A stretch of 64,000 nt of DNA from Podochytrium sp. JEL0797. Its lineage: Eukaryota; Chytridiomycota; Chytridiomycetes; Chytridiales; Chytriomycetaceae. The DNA lies in NCBI GenBank assembly GCA_027596195.1, contig JADGJG010000036.1:1-64000 (forward strand). Direction: 5' to 3'. Every line of letters begins with the position of its first letter. Positions within the stretch are counted from its first letter, which is position 1. The position numbers and the translations under genes are program-made. This document shows, one piece after another, positions 20,176 through 32,300 of the stretch. The notes under the pieces are model-generated. The model was not told the DNA's origin and made no database searches. It saw only the letters and a list, made by a program, of their open reading frames with translations.

Positions 20176-21038
20176 GGAAGTGGATGTAATAAAGATGTAC
20201 TTTTTGTTTTTTAAACGGCCTTCACCCTCCCTTCATGACTCCCAAGCGCAACAGGAGCTTCTCTCGTACGGGAGAAGTTTACCTTATTTTGAAATGTTTT
20301 GATAAATTAGAACCCCCCCTGAGAATAAAGCTTTGATAATTTCAGCTCAATATCCAAAAAGTAAAGAAGTTTCAAGGCAACCCCCAGAAGATGACGCAGG
20401 CCAAGTTTGAAGGAGACGTTGCTGCCCTACTCGACTTCTGGATCATTGCCCGAAACTCCTGCCTGCAGATTCCATCTACCGAATGGTTTTCCCTGAGGGC
20501 CAGTGTGAGATCGCAGAGTTGTTGCTGCGGTTCGAAATGATCGAACGCACCTTCCAGACTGCCAAATGGATCTCCGTCTCGGCGCACGGCTCGAAGGCTG
20601 CCGACAATCTCGGGAATCCTTTCGCTTCTGTCGGTCAAGGTTCTGGCAAAAGAGAAAGACGGGCTAGCAGGCCAAACGCGACCTGCGCCCAAGAAGCAAG
20701 CCACAACAGGGTCGACTTGCGCCCAAGTTTGGTGCTTTTAGAGCAGTTTCAGTTGACACCTCACCCCTTCAACAACCTCAATTATCAAGAACGATTTGTT
20801 CTCACGAAACCGGAACGATTTTGAGTGGAGCAAATATTCAAATTGCAGGATCCAAGTGCTGTCCAGCGTGGTGCTTTTTCGCAAGTTCCGGGAAGTGTCG
20901 CAGGAATTGAGTTTTTTTCTCCTCGTCCTTGCCCTCCTTTCACCCCTGCTTTCACCCTAGAGATTAAAAAAAAATTCTTTTGTCGCGCAAACCCGAAACA
21001 AAAAACGACATTTTTTTTCGATTGCGCAATTCCACAAA
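20176..21038 (+). other. Intergenic with a possible gene remnant
   Basis: About 860 nt between two cysteine synthase genes. Around 20390-20700 the plus strand shows protein-like but broken frames: one reads FEGDVAALLDFWIIARNS and stops near 20537, and another, overlapping it, reads MVFPEGQCEIAELLLRFE and HGSKAADNLG. They cannot be joined by an obvious intron and I could not assign a family, so this may be a decayed gene. The remainder is AT-rich promoter-like sequence with T-runs before the ATG at 21039. Confidence 0.35.
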
Positions 21039-22212
21039 ATGATTCACGACTCAGTCCTCTCCCTCGTTGGCAACACGCCCGTTGGTGAGTCTCAAACCCT
21101 TCCCTAGCACATCCCCCGGTCCCCTGGTGAACCCGCCTAAACGCATTCACTCCGCAGTCCGCATCAACCGCCTTGCCCCCGAGGGCATCCACATGTACGT
21201 TAAGATGGAGTCCATGAACCCGCTGTCGTCTGTCAAGGACAGGTTGGCGCTGGGTGTCATTGAGGATGCTGAGAGACGGGGCGTGTTGAAGCCTGGTATG
21301 ACGGTTGTCGAGGTGCGTGCTTGTTCAACTGCGTATCATTTGTGCACCACTGATTTCATTTTGCTCGTATCGTTAGGCCACGAGTGGAAACACGGGGTGA
21401 GTTGATGATGTGTATTTGGTGTGCTTTGCTCCACACCCCTGCGCATTCTGAAACCTGCCAAACACTATATTTACTCGATCCGACCTCACTTTAGCATCGC
21501 CCTCGCCATGGTCTGTGCCGCCAAGGGATACCCCTTCGTTGCCGTCATGATCGAAACCTTCTCCATCGAGCGCAGAAAAATCATGAAATTCCTTGGCGCC
21601 AAGGTCGTCCTCACTCCCAAGGAACTCAAGGGAACCGGAATGGTCAACAAAGCCGCCGAACTCGCCAAAGAACACGGTTGGTTCGAAACGAAGCAATTCG
21701 CGAACCCCGCCAACCCCGCCTTCCACCGCCAAACCACGGGCCCCGAAATCCTCCAAGCCTTTGCCGGAAAGCCCCTCGACTACCTCGTATCCGGATGGGG
21801 AACCGGCGGCACCATGACTGGAATCAGCGACATTCTCCGCGTCGCGCGCCCGGAGGTCAAGATTGTTGCGGCCGAACCTGCCAACGCGACTCTCCTCGCT
21901 GGCGGCTCGTTTTCGGGCCACGGAATCCAAGGATGGACGCCCGACTTCATTCCCGAGATTCTGAACCGCGAAGCGTACGATGAGCTTGTGGCTGTGCAGG
22001 ATCAGGATGCGATTGCGTGTTCCAAGCTGTTGGCGCAGAAGGAAGGAATCTTTTGTGGGATTTCGTCGGGGGCCACGTTTGCGGCCGCGTTGGCGGTGGC
22101 GAGAACGGCTCCCAAGGGTTCGCACATCTTGGTGATGCTGCCGGATACGGCGGAGCGATACTTGAGCACGGCGTTGTTTGCTGACATTTCTGCGGACGGA
22201 GATGTGATTTGA
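21039..22212 (+). CDS. Cysteine synthase (O-acetylserine sulfhydrylase), single domain
   Basis: Four exons: 21039-21084, 21158-21312, 21377-21396, 21495-22212, giving 312 residues. PLP-binding Lys42 lies in [14 protein letters not shown] is rebuilt across introns on both sides of a 20-nt exon; GTGGTMTGIS and [15 protein letters not shown] follow. Intron positions equal those of domain 1 of the fused gene. The intron before exon 4 and the first part of exon 4 ([18 protein letters not shown] onward) are nearly identical in DNA to 18187-18430, while the C-terminal third is more diverged. It catalyses O-acetylserine plus sulfide to cysteine plus acetate in the cytosol or mitochondrion; no targeting peptide is apparent. 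It converges tail to tail with 22481-23650. Confidence 0.92.
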
Positions 22213-22480
22213 GTGTGTGTGTGGGGGTGGGAGCCGGACTTTGTTGTTTGAATAAGAAAATCTCTTTCACTTTCTTCACACTGTGGCCAATTTGGCGAGA
22301 GGGAATGCGCCTTGCTGGAGCAGTTTTGGGTCAGCAACGCCCTTTCCGTGTTGCTTTCGCATTGCACCATTCATTTTCCACTGATTTTCCACGACGGGAA
22401 CAATCAGGAGAAACTTTCTTCATGCACATTTATTCAAGAAGCTCGAAAAGAGACACATACTCAAAGCGAAATTTCAACTT

Positions 22481-23650
22481 TTAGACTTCGTCACTGTCGG
22501 CCGAAATATCAGCAAATAACGCCGTGCTCAAATATCTCTCAGCAGTATCTGGGAGAACGGCAAGAATGCTCGATCCTTCCGGCGCCGTCTTGGCCACCTC
22601 GAGAGCCGCGGCAAACGTTGCCCCCGACGAGATTCCGCAAAAGATGCCCTCCTTCTGAGCCAACTGTTTCGACACAATGAGGGCGTCTTGGTCTGCCACC
22701 TTGACAATCTGGTCGTAACAGTTGCGGTCGAGAACGGGAGGAATAAAGTCAGGAGTCCATCCTTGCAGCATGTGAGGAGACCACGATTCGCCCGCGAGCA
22801 TGGCCGCGTTGGCGGGTTCCGCCGCAATGATTTTGCACTCAGGTCTCGCAATGTGGAGCATGGAAGAGACTCCCGTCAAGGTTCCGCCGGTTCCCCATCC
22901 CGAGACAAAGTAGTCAAGGCGGTGGCCGGCAAAGTCTTGGAGGATTTCGGAGGCGGTGGTTTGGCGGTGGAAGGCGGGGTTGGCGGGGTTTGCAAATTGG
23001 CTCGTCAAGAACCAGCCTAAAGAAAGAGAGAGTTGGGGTTAATGTTCGTGTTTTGGGTGAAGGGAAAGGACGTGATTTTCGTTTTTTCGCGTTGGGCGAC
23101 CAAATCGCCGAATCGCACACGGATTCATCAACACACCATTCTTTTTCGCGAGTTCTTCGGCCTTCTTGACCATTCCGGTTCCCTTGAGTTCCTTTGGGGT
23201 GAGGACGACTTTTGCGCCAAGGAACTTCATGAGCTTTCTGCGTTCGATCGAGAAGGTTTCGACCATCGTGGCCACGAAGGGGTATCCCTTGGCAGCACAG
23301 ACCATGGCAAGAGCGATGCTAATGAATAAATAAATAGATAAATAAACAAAACCCGCCACCGCTGAGTCACTCACCCCGTGTTTCCACTCGTTGCCTCGAC
23401 CACCGTCATGCCGGGCTTCAGCACGCCGCGTCTCTCGGCATCCTCAATAACGGCCAGCGCAAGCCGGTCCTTAACGGACGACAGCGGGTTCATGGACTCC
23501 ATCTTGACGAACATGTTGATGCCAGGGGGTGCAAGGCGGTTGATCTGCACTGGAGATGGGGTGAGCGAAGAGTGCCATGCGAGGTTTTAGCGGTTGTAAA
23601 GTACCGATGGGCGTGCGCCCGACGAGGGAGAGGACGTTCTTGTGAATCAT
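22481..23650 (-). CDS. Cysteine synthase (O-acetylserine sulfhydrylase), single domain, minus strand
   Basis: Four exons: 23650-23605, 23549-23375, 23318-23137, 23016-22481, giving 312 residues. Starts [18 protein letters not shown] Lys42 in [59 protein letters not shown]. Intron layout differs from the plus-strand copies: none between VVE and ATSGNTG, as in domain 2 of the fused gene, but an extra intron inside [11 protein letters not shown]. The substrate-loop region ([17 protein letters not shown]) is also the most diverged of the four domains. Same predicted reaction, cysteine formation from O-acetylserine. With the neighbours it makes four OASS domains within 6 kb. Confidence 0.92.
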
Positions 23651-23744
23651 TGGGTTGAATGGATGTTTTTTTTGGCAATTTTTTTTGCCAATCGCGCAAT
23701 CGATGAGCACAAAGGCGAACTTAAAAGTTCATTAAAAAAAGTTT

Positions 23745-25244
23745 TTACAAATATCTTACGTGGTTGGTGAAATTCCATAGCGACTGATTCCACCCCAGAT
23801 GGAAACGCGTCAAATGCTCGACCGCGTCGCGATAAATCTCCACCATTCTCTCCTGCATCACAGCAGTATCATGCTCATACATCAGCCTCGCTTCTCGTCC
23901 CATCTTTTGCCTCTCTAGTATATCCGTTGCAAACGCGTCGGTCAACGCGTCGCAGATTTGGTCCGCAGTCACGTGCACTTGAAACGACGCGTATGGGCCG
24001 AGGACTTGGCCTTTCTCGGGGAATGGAGGTCCTTGTGGAGAAATCAAGGTCCCACTGTCGGAGTCAATGAATTCGTTCATTGGTGGATGGTTGGTTGTGA
24101 GGATGAACGATCCGAGCGATCGAGCCTAATTTTTGAGTGCTTTTAGAGCTTCGAAAACGAAATTGAGCTTGCAAAACATTACCTCGTTAATATAATGTCC
24201 AAATCCTTCTGCCTCTGATGCACAGACATGGATCCCATTCGAATATTGCAGCCTCCGCAGCTGCTCGAGCGTAACGAACTCATGCACGATGATATTGTGA
24301 TACCGTTTCCAAAACATCCAGTCGCGAAGTCTCGAGTCTTTATAAATATTGGTGGAGCCAACGATGTTGAGAGTCGGCCATTCAGGGTGTCGTTTGTAGC
24401 ATTGGATCAGTTGAGTTGTGTGTTTGCGCAGAGAGTGGCCGTGTGAGTGGAACACCGAGCTGAAGCTCCGGGTAGGCATTGGCGCCGAGCTGTTGAGCAA
24501 CAAAAGAGCAGATTCCAACGCGTCGGGACTCGAGTGAGACATGAATTTTAACTTGACAATGTCCGAAAGCTTCTTGGCATCCAAAAACCCTTTCAACGCT
24601 TTACACCCGATGCGCGTTTTGCACAAAAACATGTAAGTTTCGGCAAAGTACCATTCCTGAGCTGGATGGATTTGTTCCACATTCGGAAGCCACACGTTGC
24701 GAACGCGACGTCGGTGTTGGTAAAACGGGTCGATGGGGAATTCGCCGTGCAGGTATGTGCTGTTGGGGCAGAGGGATGCTTTGAGGGTGTATATTTCTGG
24801 AGCGAGATCTTTGACGAGGCGTGTGTTGGCGTGCAGGATATAATTGACAAAGTCGGAGCAATGGCCCATTGATCTCCCGCCTTGATCTATTGAAAGTTCA
24901 AAGGCGTGGCATGTGCTGAGGTATTCGGTTTCAATGATTTCTTGGGTCGCTTCCATAGCCCATGACCGCGTGATGGTCAACGCGTTTCCCGCGGTGCAGA
25001 GCTCAAGGAGTTGGTTGATTGTGAATGCCGTGGAAGGATGAATGGGATAGTAGAAGGTTTTGTTGCGTTGGCGCTCAATGTGCGCGAATGGGAAAGGAGG
25101 ATGGGAAATTGTTTTGACGTTCAGGTTCGAGGCGATCGGGAAGGCGTCACTGAACGTTGTGGAAAGCATGAGGTTGATCAGAATGCTCCCAAACACGAGA
25201 ATGAGAAACAGCGACAGAGTTTGGGATTTGAAGGGAAGCATCAT
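23745..25244 (-). CDS. GT-B glycosyltransferase (GT4-like), type II membrane protein
   Basis: Two exons, 25244-24183 and 24125-23745, giving 480 residues. An N-terminal signal anchor (LSLFLILVFGSILINLML) is followed by a lumenal domain with N-glycosylation sequons. The C-terminal half carries the GT-B donor-binding signature: IHVCASEAEGFGHYINE joined by splicing to ARSLGSFILTTNHPPMNEF, matching the S-x-x-EGFG-x-x-x-x-E and PMNE elements of GT4-type enzymes. The intron was placed because it rebuilds this motif. The predicted location is Golgi or ER with a nucleotide-sugar donor; donor and acceptor are unknown. The next gene upstream (25298-26242), on the same strand, also encodes a type II membrane protein. 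Confidence 0.75.
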
Positions 25245-25297
25245 GGCGCGCGCCGGAATTGGTGTTTTTCGAATATATTTTTTGACAGGTGCAAATT

Positions 25298-26242
25298 CTA
25301 TTGCAAATTCTTTTCGCGATGTTCCTGCATCTTTTCCTTCAACGCCCTCTCCTTTTCCAACTTTGCTTTCCTCTTGTCGTTACGTCTCTTTTTGCGCATC
25401 ACCGCCACATCGTTCTTTTTCCTTTTATTCTCCTGCATCACGGCTTCGAAACGTTCCTTCAGCTCATTCGCGAATTCCTCGTCGTCCCCTTGTAGCCACA
25501 CGAGGTCTTCCTCGCGTACATTCAAGAGCCGCTGCTTGACTTCGTTTTTTATGAGCTCTTCAGCCGTGATGGATTCGTCAATATCATCGTCTTCTTCGGA
25601 TTCGGAGGGACTGTTGGTGGGAGGTTTGGGTGCGGCGTTGGCGGGTGGTGAACTGGGTTTGGAATGATTCTTCTCGTCCACGCGCTTTTCCGTTTTTTTG
25701 TTCATGGAAACGGAACTCGAGTCCATTTCTTTCTCAGTCTCGGGTTCATCCGATTCCTCTTCGACGCGTGGATCCCGATCGGGAGAGTGAGGTCCCGCGT
25801 CGGGTAAATCTTGCAACTCGTGCTCTGCTTTCCAGGTTCCTGGATCGACATCTCTTCCAACCTGTGGCGGCTTTTCCTTCTCTGTGGGCTCATCTTTGGA
25901 GATAGCAACGAGTGCAAGAGGACGCGTTGGGTTTCCAGGCAAGTTGTTGATGCGCGAATCGCGATCCGGGGGGACTTTCTGATCGTGTTGCTTTGACACG
26001 ATTTTCTGGTTGTTGATTGTAGGGTGCTGGTTGTGTTGAGAGCGATCGCGCATGAACTCTGCGAATTGAGGAATTGGGGGAGCACCAACCCCACCGCGGG
26101 TGTGTGCAAGGGTGCTGGAGGAAGGGTGCCAGAGATCAGGGCGTTGGAGGAGAGTGATGATGAGGAATACGAGGGAACAAGACGCGATCAAGAGTTTGAT
26201 GCGGCGGCGTTGGCGGAGTTGGATGGGTGCTGCGAGGACCAT
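25298..26242 (-). CDS. Type II membrane protein with charged coiled-coil C-terminus; unknown
   Basis: Single exon, 314 residues. An Arg-rich start (QLRQRRRIK) is followed by one transmembrane helix (LLIASCSLVFLIITLL, residues 17-32), so a type II signal anchor. The middle is polar and disordered (Pro, Asp, Glu, Ser). The C-terminal third is a strongly charged, probably coiled-coil helix including ELIKNEVKQRLLNVREED and many Lys/Glu pairs, ending EKMQEHREKNLQ. No catalytic motif seen; I do not recognise a family. It lies 53 nt upstream of the glycosyltransferase start on the same strand, so a common secretory-pathway role is possible but unsupported. Confidence 0.6.
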   Translation of the reverse strand: MVLAAPIQLRQRRRIKLLIASCSLVFLIITLLQRPDLWHPSSSTLAHTRGGVGAPPIPQFAEFMRDRSQHNQHPTINNQKIVSKQHDQKVPPDRDSRINNLPGNPTRPLALVAISKDEPTEKEKPPQVGRDVDPGTWKAEHELQDLPDAGPHSPDRDPRVEEESDEPETEKEMDSSSVSMNKKTEKRVDEKNHSKPSSPPANAAPKPPTNSPSESEEDDDIDESITAEELIKNEVKQRLLNVREEDLVWLQGDDEEFANELKERFEAVMQENKRKKNDVAVMRKKRRNDKRKAKLEKERALKEKMQEHREKNLQ

Positions 26243-26333
26243 TTTTTTTCAGGATTTTCCCTTGTGCAAAGAATTTGTCGTTGAGGAACGCGTTTGAAAT
26301 TTGGAATTTCTTTACAGAGTTATTCATATATAT

Positions 26334-27601
26334 TTAGTCTTCTTCCTGAAGCAGTTCCATATTGACTTGCAAATGCGGTCGAGGGTGAACGCGTTTGTCC
26401 GAGTTGAGAGGACCAGGACGCGACCCGGGAAGTTGCTCCACCGACAAGGTGGCCAGCTTCTTGCCGCCAAAAATGAGACCTGCTTCGATTGAAATCACAA
26501 CGGCGGAGGTGTTCCAGTGGTGCGAAATGCACTATTTTCGAAAGGCCGTTTTCCCGTTAGACGTTTAAACCCCATACGCTCGGTTCCGGGGGGTTTTTCT
26601 CACCTGAAATGCGCAAAAGATTGCAAACACGACGCTTAGATAGAAGTTTTGGTAATATGTAGTTTTCCAACCAGATGGGTTCGTGCACGTTGACGGTGCA
26701 TAAATGGTTCCATCCGAAAGGGCTGTCGTTATATACGATTTTAGCTGGGAAAGCGACGGGAGGAAGGGAGCTAGCTCACAATCTCCATAGCACGTGTTCG
26801 ATGCCAATAAAACAAAGTCCGATTCACAGCAATCAATTAACAGCGTATACATCTCGTTTTGCGTTGCAATGAAGAATAATGCAAGGATGACCGTGTTTAT
26901 GAACCCGCAAATCAAATGCTGTTTTTGTGCAGAACTTCAGTTTCAAAAGTGGGTGATGCGCAAAATTCCAGGCAGAACCAACCCAAAACATGATCCAAGC
27001 CTTTTGAATCGCCGACATGTTCACAGTCACTTTCAAGAATCCGTTTCGATGCAATTTGAGCAGCAGCGTTTCGATAAACTGAAACAAAATGATGATCACT
27101 CCCAGGATGCCGATATTCAAGAATGTGAACGTTCCGTAGCGGTTCACAATTATAAGAGCCGAAATCACGCAAATTAAGCTGACCGCCTTTGGTTATCCGA
27201 AGTTGAAGATTTAGAAACTAACGCGTGACCGCATCGAATCTTTGAAAAAGCACACTCACGGTCTGTGAAATATACACGGCGCGAATAATCGGTCGCTGCA
27301 TGTGCCATAGATCCAAATCGGCCAGAAATTTCGTTATTTTCGTGTGCAATGCCGAACGTTCGATTTCGCCTTTCGACCTTCCCCCCGTTGACATTTCATT
27401 CTTGGAATCTGCCAGTAAATGACCTGCTGATCCGTCGCGGAACTGTTGTTGCTGTTGTTGCTGTTTGGCTTTCTTGTGTCGGATTCCGTTCGGGACGTTT
27501 GGAATGTCGTGTAGCGAGATTGTGAGGGAGTTGTGTGATTGTTGCGGGGAGAGCAAGAAGCGCGGAAGAGAGGAAGCGGGGATGGTGTTTGCTGGTTTCA
27601 T
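26334..27601 (-). CDS. Four-helix membrane protein with polyQ N-terminus; unknown
   Basis: Four exons: 27601-27260, 27186-26983, 26918-26604, 26531-26334, giving 352 residues; every junction keeps frame. The N-terminal 110 residues are polar with a poly-Gln run (KKAKQQQQQQQF). Four hydrophobic helices follow: AVSLICVISALIIV, LNIGILGVIIILFQFIETL, AWIMFWHLICGFINTVILA (rebuilt across the second intron) and FYLSVVFAIFCAFQ. Between helices 3 and 4 is a Cys-containing loop (DCCESDF, NTCYGDCE), probably extracytosolic with disulfides. The tail contains IFGGKKLATLSVEQLP. No family recognised. Divergent from the gene starting at 27664, with only 62 nt between the two starts, implying a shared promoter. 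Confidence 0.6.
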
Positions 27602-27663
27602 TTTCTTTCTCGTTGAGTTGGGGGGGTGGGGATCCGCGTTGAAATTGTCAAAAATTTGAAAAA

Positions 27664-29235
27664 ATGGGCGGTGGTGTCTCCACAATCTCTGCAAGAACCA
27701 GCAACGAAACCACTGGATTCTGCTCATGGTGCTTTCAAGTCATTCCTCGAACCGCTAAAATGATGCGCTTTCAGCACGAAGGCGGGAGCGAACACGTGAT
27801 ACTGCGCTGTCCACACGCCGATTGTGAACGTCTCCTGAGGTTGACGACGCGTTTTGTTGTTGTTTATTTACCCCCGCACTGATTCGGGTGGTTCTTCCCC
27901 TCAGAAAGTGTGTTTCCGTGCAATGTCCGCATTTCGCGTGTGCAGACGCGTACACTCGGACGGATCAAATTGCGGTCCAAACCACCGCCACCACTCGCGT
28001 AGATCGAAATGATCAATTTTGCGCTCTTCATTTGCATCTCGTTTCCTCGTTCGAAAAAGCATCGCAGTTCAAGCAGATGTCGTCGCTCTTGGAATATGCG
28101 TCGCTCCACGCCTCTGGACTTGGAAACGGCGGGGTATTCGAATTTCTTGGGGAAGCGGCTTGTTTGATGATGAATGTGTCTACCTCCCAGGCTGTGGATA
28201 TTATGGTGAATTCGCTGGCATCAATTTCTTTAGTGGGAGGAGGGACGCAACATCCATTGGCTGGGGTGGCGACGAAAAGATATATCAAGAGTGAGCCTGG
28301 ATTACCATTGGCTTCAGAGTCGAGTGCTGTTTACTCATACGTGATATTCAAAAGCATGCCCGTGTTTCGCGAAAAGGGATTCATCCTCGGTAAATTCTTC
28401 TCTTGTTCTTTTCTTTTCCTCTTCCGAATTAACTTATCTGCTTATTAAATATATTCAAGAAATACAAGGAAACCCCGCCCTACCCACTGTTATCACCATT
28501 GACGGGTTCCTCCACTCCTCGCACGACGCACGTGGGTGGACCAAACTCATCACCACCGCGTTCCCAACCCACACATGGATCAGCCTCCAATGGGACGCAT
28601 CTGCGCCCGGAGTTTCATCTTCGAATCCATTCGATTGGACGACCGCGATTCTGTCGCCTGGCGACACGATCGCTCGAATCCCAGGCGCATTTGCCACCCA
28701 TGTGGGATCCAGTGTTACAGCGTTCAACTGTGCATTGGAGGGATGTGAGAAGGCGGCGTATTTGTTGGCGGATGCGGTCATGCGGTATCGCGGGAAGGTG
28801 GTGTTGGTGGGGTATTCCTTGGGTGCGAGTTTGGCGTTTCACGCGTTGGTGTGGTTGGCCAGGTCTCGACGGTTGAGTATTGAGCAAAGTGGAGGAGGAA
28901 GGGAGGATATGGGTGTGGTGGAGTGTAAAGTTGACAGGGTTGTGTTATTGGGCAGCGCGTGCCCCCGGTATCGGTCCCAAAGTGGTTGGACGTTTGCGGC
29001 GCAGGCTGTCCACGGAAATATTCTCAATTTGTACTCTCCGCAGGATGAGGTGTTGAACGCGTTGGGGGCTGTGACGGGGGTGGAGCGGGCGGGGGTAGGG
29101 CCGATTGAGGTGGATTCTGAGAGTTTGGAGGTGGGTGACAAAAATGTGAAGGATAAGATTATTAATGTGAGGTGTGATGAGGTGTGTGGGCATTTGGATT
29201 GGAAACCGAGTGTTGCGAGTGCGAGACTGGTTTGA
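27664..29235 (+). CDS. TMCO4/DUF726-like alpha/beta hydrolase with zinc-ribbon-like N-terminus
   Basis: Three exons: 27664-27839, 27905-28389, 28460-29235, giving 478 residues. The N-terminal CSWCFQ and RCPHADC, joined to KCVSVQCPHFAC, form paired Cys/His knuckles suggesting zinc binding. The C-terminal half is an alpha/beta hydrolase: TVITIDGFLHSS, the nucleophile elbow VVLVGYSLGASLAF (G-Y-S-L-G), VDRVVLLGSACP, and VHGNILNLYSPQDEVLN containing the likely acid, in the order seen in TMCO4/DUF726 proteins (yeast Mil1-like). A middle hydrophobic segment (IMVNSLASISLVGGG) may bind membranes. Substrate unknown; lipid-related roles are reported for relatives. The catalytic His is not certain; HLDWKP near the end is a candidate. 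Confidence 0.7.
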
Positions 29236-29396
29236 TTTTTTATGATCGATCTCGTTAAAAAAGAGAGAATTTTGGACGGGATGGCTTGCCTTACCATATA
29301 CTTATCGCACGAGATCCCCTTTTTGGTGGGTTTAATGAGGATGTTTTGGCGGGCAAAATCTCTTCTTTTTTGACATTCATTCAAAACGCGTTAAAC

Positions 29397-32300
29397 ATGG
29401 CCATCCCCCTCCGACCTGCATCCTTCTTCTTCCAAGCTGGACTCGCCGCAATCGCAACAGGCACCCCGCTCCACCTGTCCCGCACGAAACAAAACATGAC
29501 CGCTGAACAACTTGACATGGATCGCCAGCGAGAAGCCGCGATTGACAAGCGACTCAAGGCAAAACAACTGCTGCAGCAGCAGCAGCATCAGAGAGGAAAA
29601 TCAAACTCGAGTCCCTTTGCTTTCTTGTCGACAAATTATTCGACAAACTACGACACGGATGAACGGGAAGACGAGTACCTCGACGAGGATGGAAATGATT
29701 CAGATACACCGCTGAACTTGTTGGTTCCGAAACTCAAATCTGCTCATGTAATAATTCCCCTCTTAGACTGATTCTTGAACGCGTTGGATTTTTTCTCCTG
29801 TGTGTTGTGTCACTTGCCCCCTCAATCTCACTTTTTTCCTTTAATGCAAAACAGCTTGAAGTCTCTCAATCCGCAATCGCAGCCCGCGCCCTCTTCAACA
29901 CTCTCTCCGGATCCGTCCCTGCTGCATCCCATAAACGAAACGACAATACTGATCCGTCATCACGACACGAATCCACCACCACCACCACCAACCCCTCATC
30001 CGACAATGAAGCGATCCATGTTCAACGACAACATCCGATGGAGTATCAATACGAGAGTTGTGTTTTGTCGCGGTTTCCGGACGCGGATGCGACGGGGGAA
30101 GGAGGTTTGGAGAGGGAGAATTTTCCAGAGAATATTCACATGGTAAGGGTCCGCGAACGCAGAGCGAATGGCATGTCGAAAATTCTGCAAATAGCGCAGG
30201 CGATTTTCAACGAGTCGAACGAAAAAAGCTGAATTTTGGTGAAGGATCGACGGAAGAAGCGAAACATGCGCCCCACGGAATTCGCATTAATTTTAACACA
30301 CACCCACACACACAGTTCTGCTTTCCAAACAGCCTCTCCTTCATCTACTCCCCCGACTCCCCAAACCCGCCGCCATCCACTTGCCACTCGTTTGTCACCA
30401 TTGCATCCGAAGGCCTCGCCGAAAAAAACTATGGCGTGTGTCTCACAATCTACGAAAAACTGCGCGAACCGTACCTCTCGCAGCTCGAGGACCTTGTGGA
30501 TGCATGGCGTGCGGAGAATGTGGGTGCAGAGGAAATGGAGTATTTGCAGTATTTGAGGAGTCAGCTGGCTGTGAATCAGGAGTGTATTTTGAGGGGGAGG
30601 GCCGAGAGGCGGAATGGTGGTGATGGTGATGGCGGGGTGGAAGCGGATGAAGTGTTGGCGGATGCTGAGGAGAAGGTGGGGCTGTTTGAAGGGTTGATTA
30701 AAGAGATGGAGAGAATTGTTCCAGTGGATTTTGATGGGGTGTATGTTCCTAGGTGTATTGGGGTTGTGGGGAGGTGGCCGTTTTTTGATTTGTTTGCGGA
30801 TTGGGTCAAGGAGGTTGTGAGGGTTATGCAAGGAGGTTATCTCTTGGGGGACAGTGGGGATGCAGGATGGAATGTTCCGTTAGAGAGGTGAGCCACCCTA
30901 ATAGCTACGGCTTTTGTTTGCGCCTTTACCTAGAGTTCTCCGTTTTAGAATGCTTCAAAACTTTCTGTTTGAGATACCGCTGCCTCCTCCAGGACGCGTT
31001 GAAGTCAAAATCTCGGTCGGAAAACACAGCCTCTTTTGCTCGCGACCTCCCGTCAACAGTATCCAAGTGTTGCAAAACGTAAAACCTTTTTTTTTCATAC
31101 ACTACAAACATGCACTCATATCCTGCGCTAACCCATCTCTTCACCAGTTCTCTCTCTACCCACTCTTCCGCACCCTCTCCGTCACCCACATCATCACCCT
31201 ATTTGAACACGCACTCACGGAAAAACGGATCCTTTTTCTCAGCAAGCACTACAGCATGCTCACACTCGCGTGCGAAAGCCTTGTGTTGCTCTTGTACCCT
31301 TTTACGTGGCAGCACCATTACATTCCGATTCTGCCGGTCGAAGGCATCAAAATCTTGCAGGCGACTATGCCGTTTATGGTCGGGGTGCATAAAGATTATT
31401 TTGGAAAAAGTGAAGAATTGGAAGCGGACTGGAAGAATGAGGTAAAGAGCTGGCGTTATTTTTCTTTTATAAAATTAACTTGAAGTAGATTTGCATTGTC
31501 GATCTCGATACAAACACACTCACAACAAACTGCGACACGCCCTCCCTACCCCCTCGCGACCGCCGCAAACTCATTGCCCGGCTCCTCAAATACACGGGAG
31601 CCCGCGTCGTTTCTCCCAATCCTTCCTCCGCGTCACGCAGCGGCGGAGCTGGTCAAACGGCAGTCGTGTATGAAGTTCCACCGAGGGGTGTTCCTTTCAC
31701 GACGCGCGAGGCGTTTCCGTTGGGAAGGTTTGTGCCACGGAGTGCGGTCTCGAGGCGGTGGTTGGCGCAAGTGGAGGCGGAGAGTGAAGTTGGGGATGAA
31801 GGTGGTGGTGGTATAGATGCGGAAGAGGAGGAGGAAGTGGTGGTGATGGGGTCTGGGAGGCGAGGGTCTGGAAGTGGGGCGCTGGCGTGGTTGAGTAAGG
31901 AAAGTGTGTCGTCTTCGGTTCATTCGGAGCCCGCGGTGGTGGCGGGTCAAGTGTATTTGAATGCTGTTGGTTCTGCGAAACAGGGGCTTTCGCGGGGGTC
32001 AATGGAGAATTTGAAGATGAGCATGGCCAAGTTTCGGTTTGGTGGTGGCGGCGGGCTTCCTGGGCAGATCCGGACCAAGTCGTTGGGTGTGTCGCGGAGT
32101 GCGGCCATGCAGCAAGGGGAAGGGGATGAGTTTGAGGATGATTTGGATTCTGTGGATGGTGGGAGTGTGAGTTTGGTGGGGGTTGTTGTTGGTGCGCCGC
32201 TACCAAGTTTGAGTCCTTTGGAAGGATGTAATGGTGCGGATGACGATTCTCATGCAGGAGAGAATGATGTCAGGAGTTTGGGGGAGAGTTTACAGGAGAG

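Noticed and set aside
25011..25667. A 218-codon plus-strand frame
   Set aside because: Antisense to the glycosyltransferase and coiled-coil genes; Phe/Ser-rich composition arises from Lys/Glu codons on the real strand.
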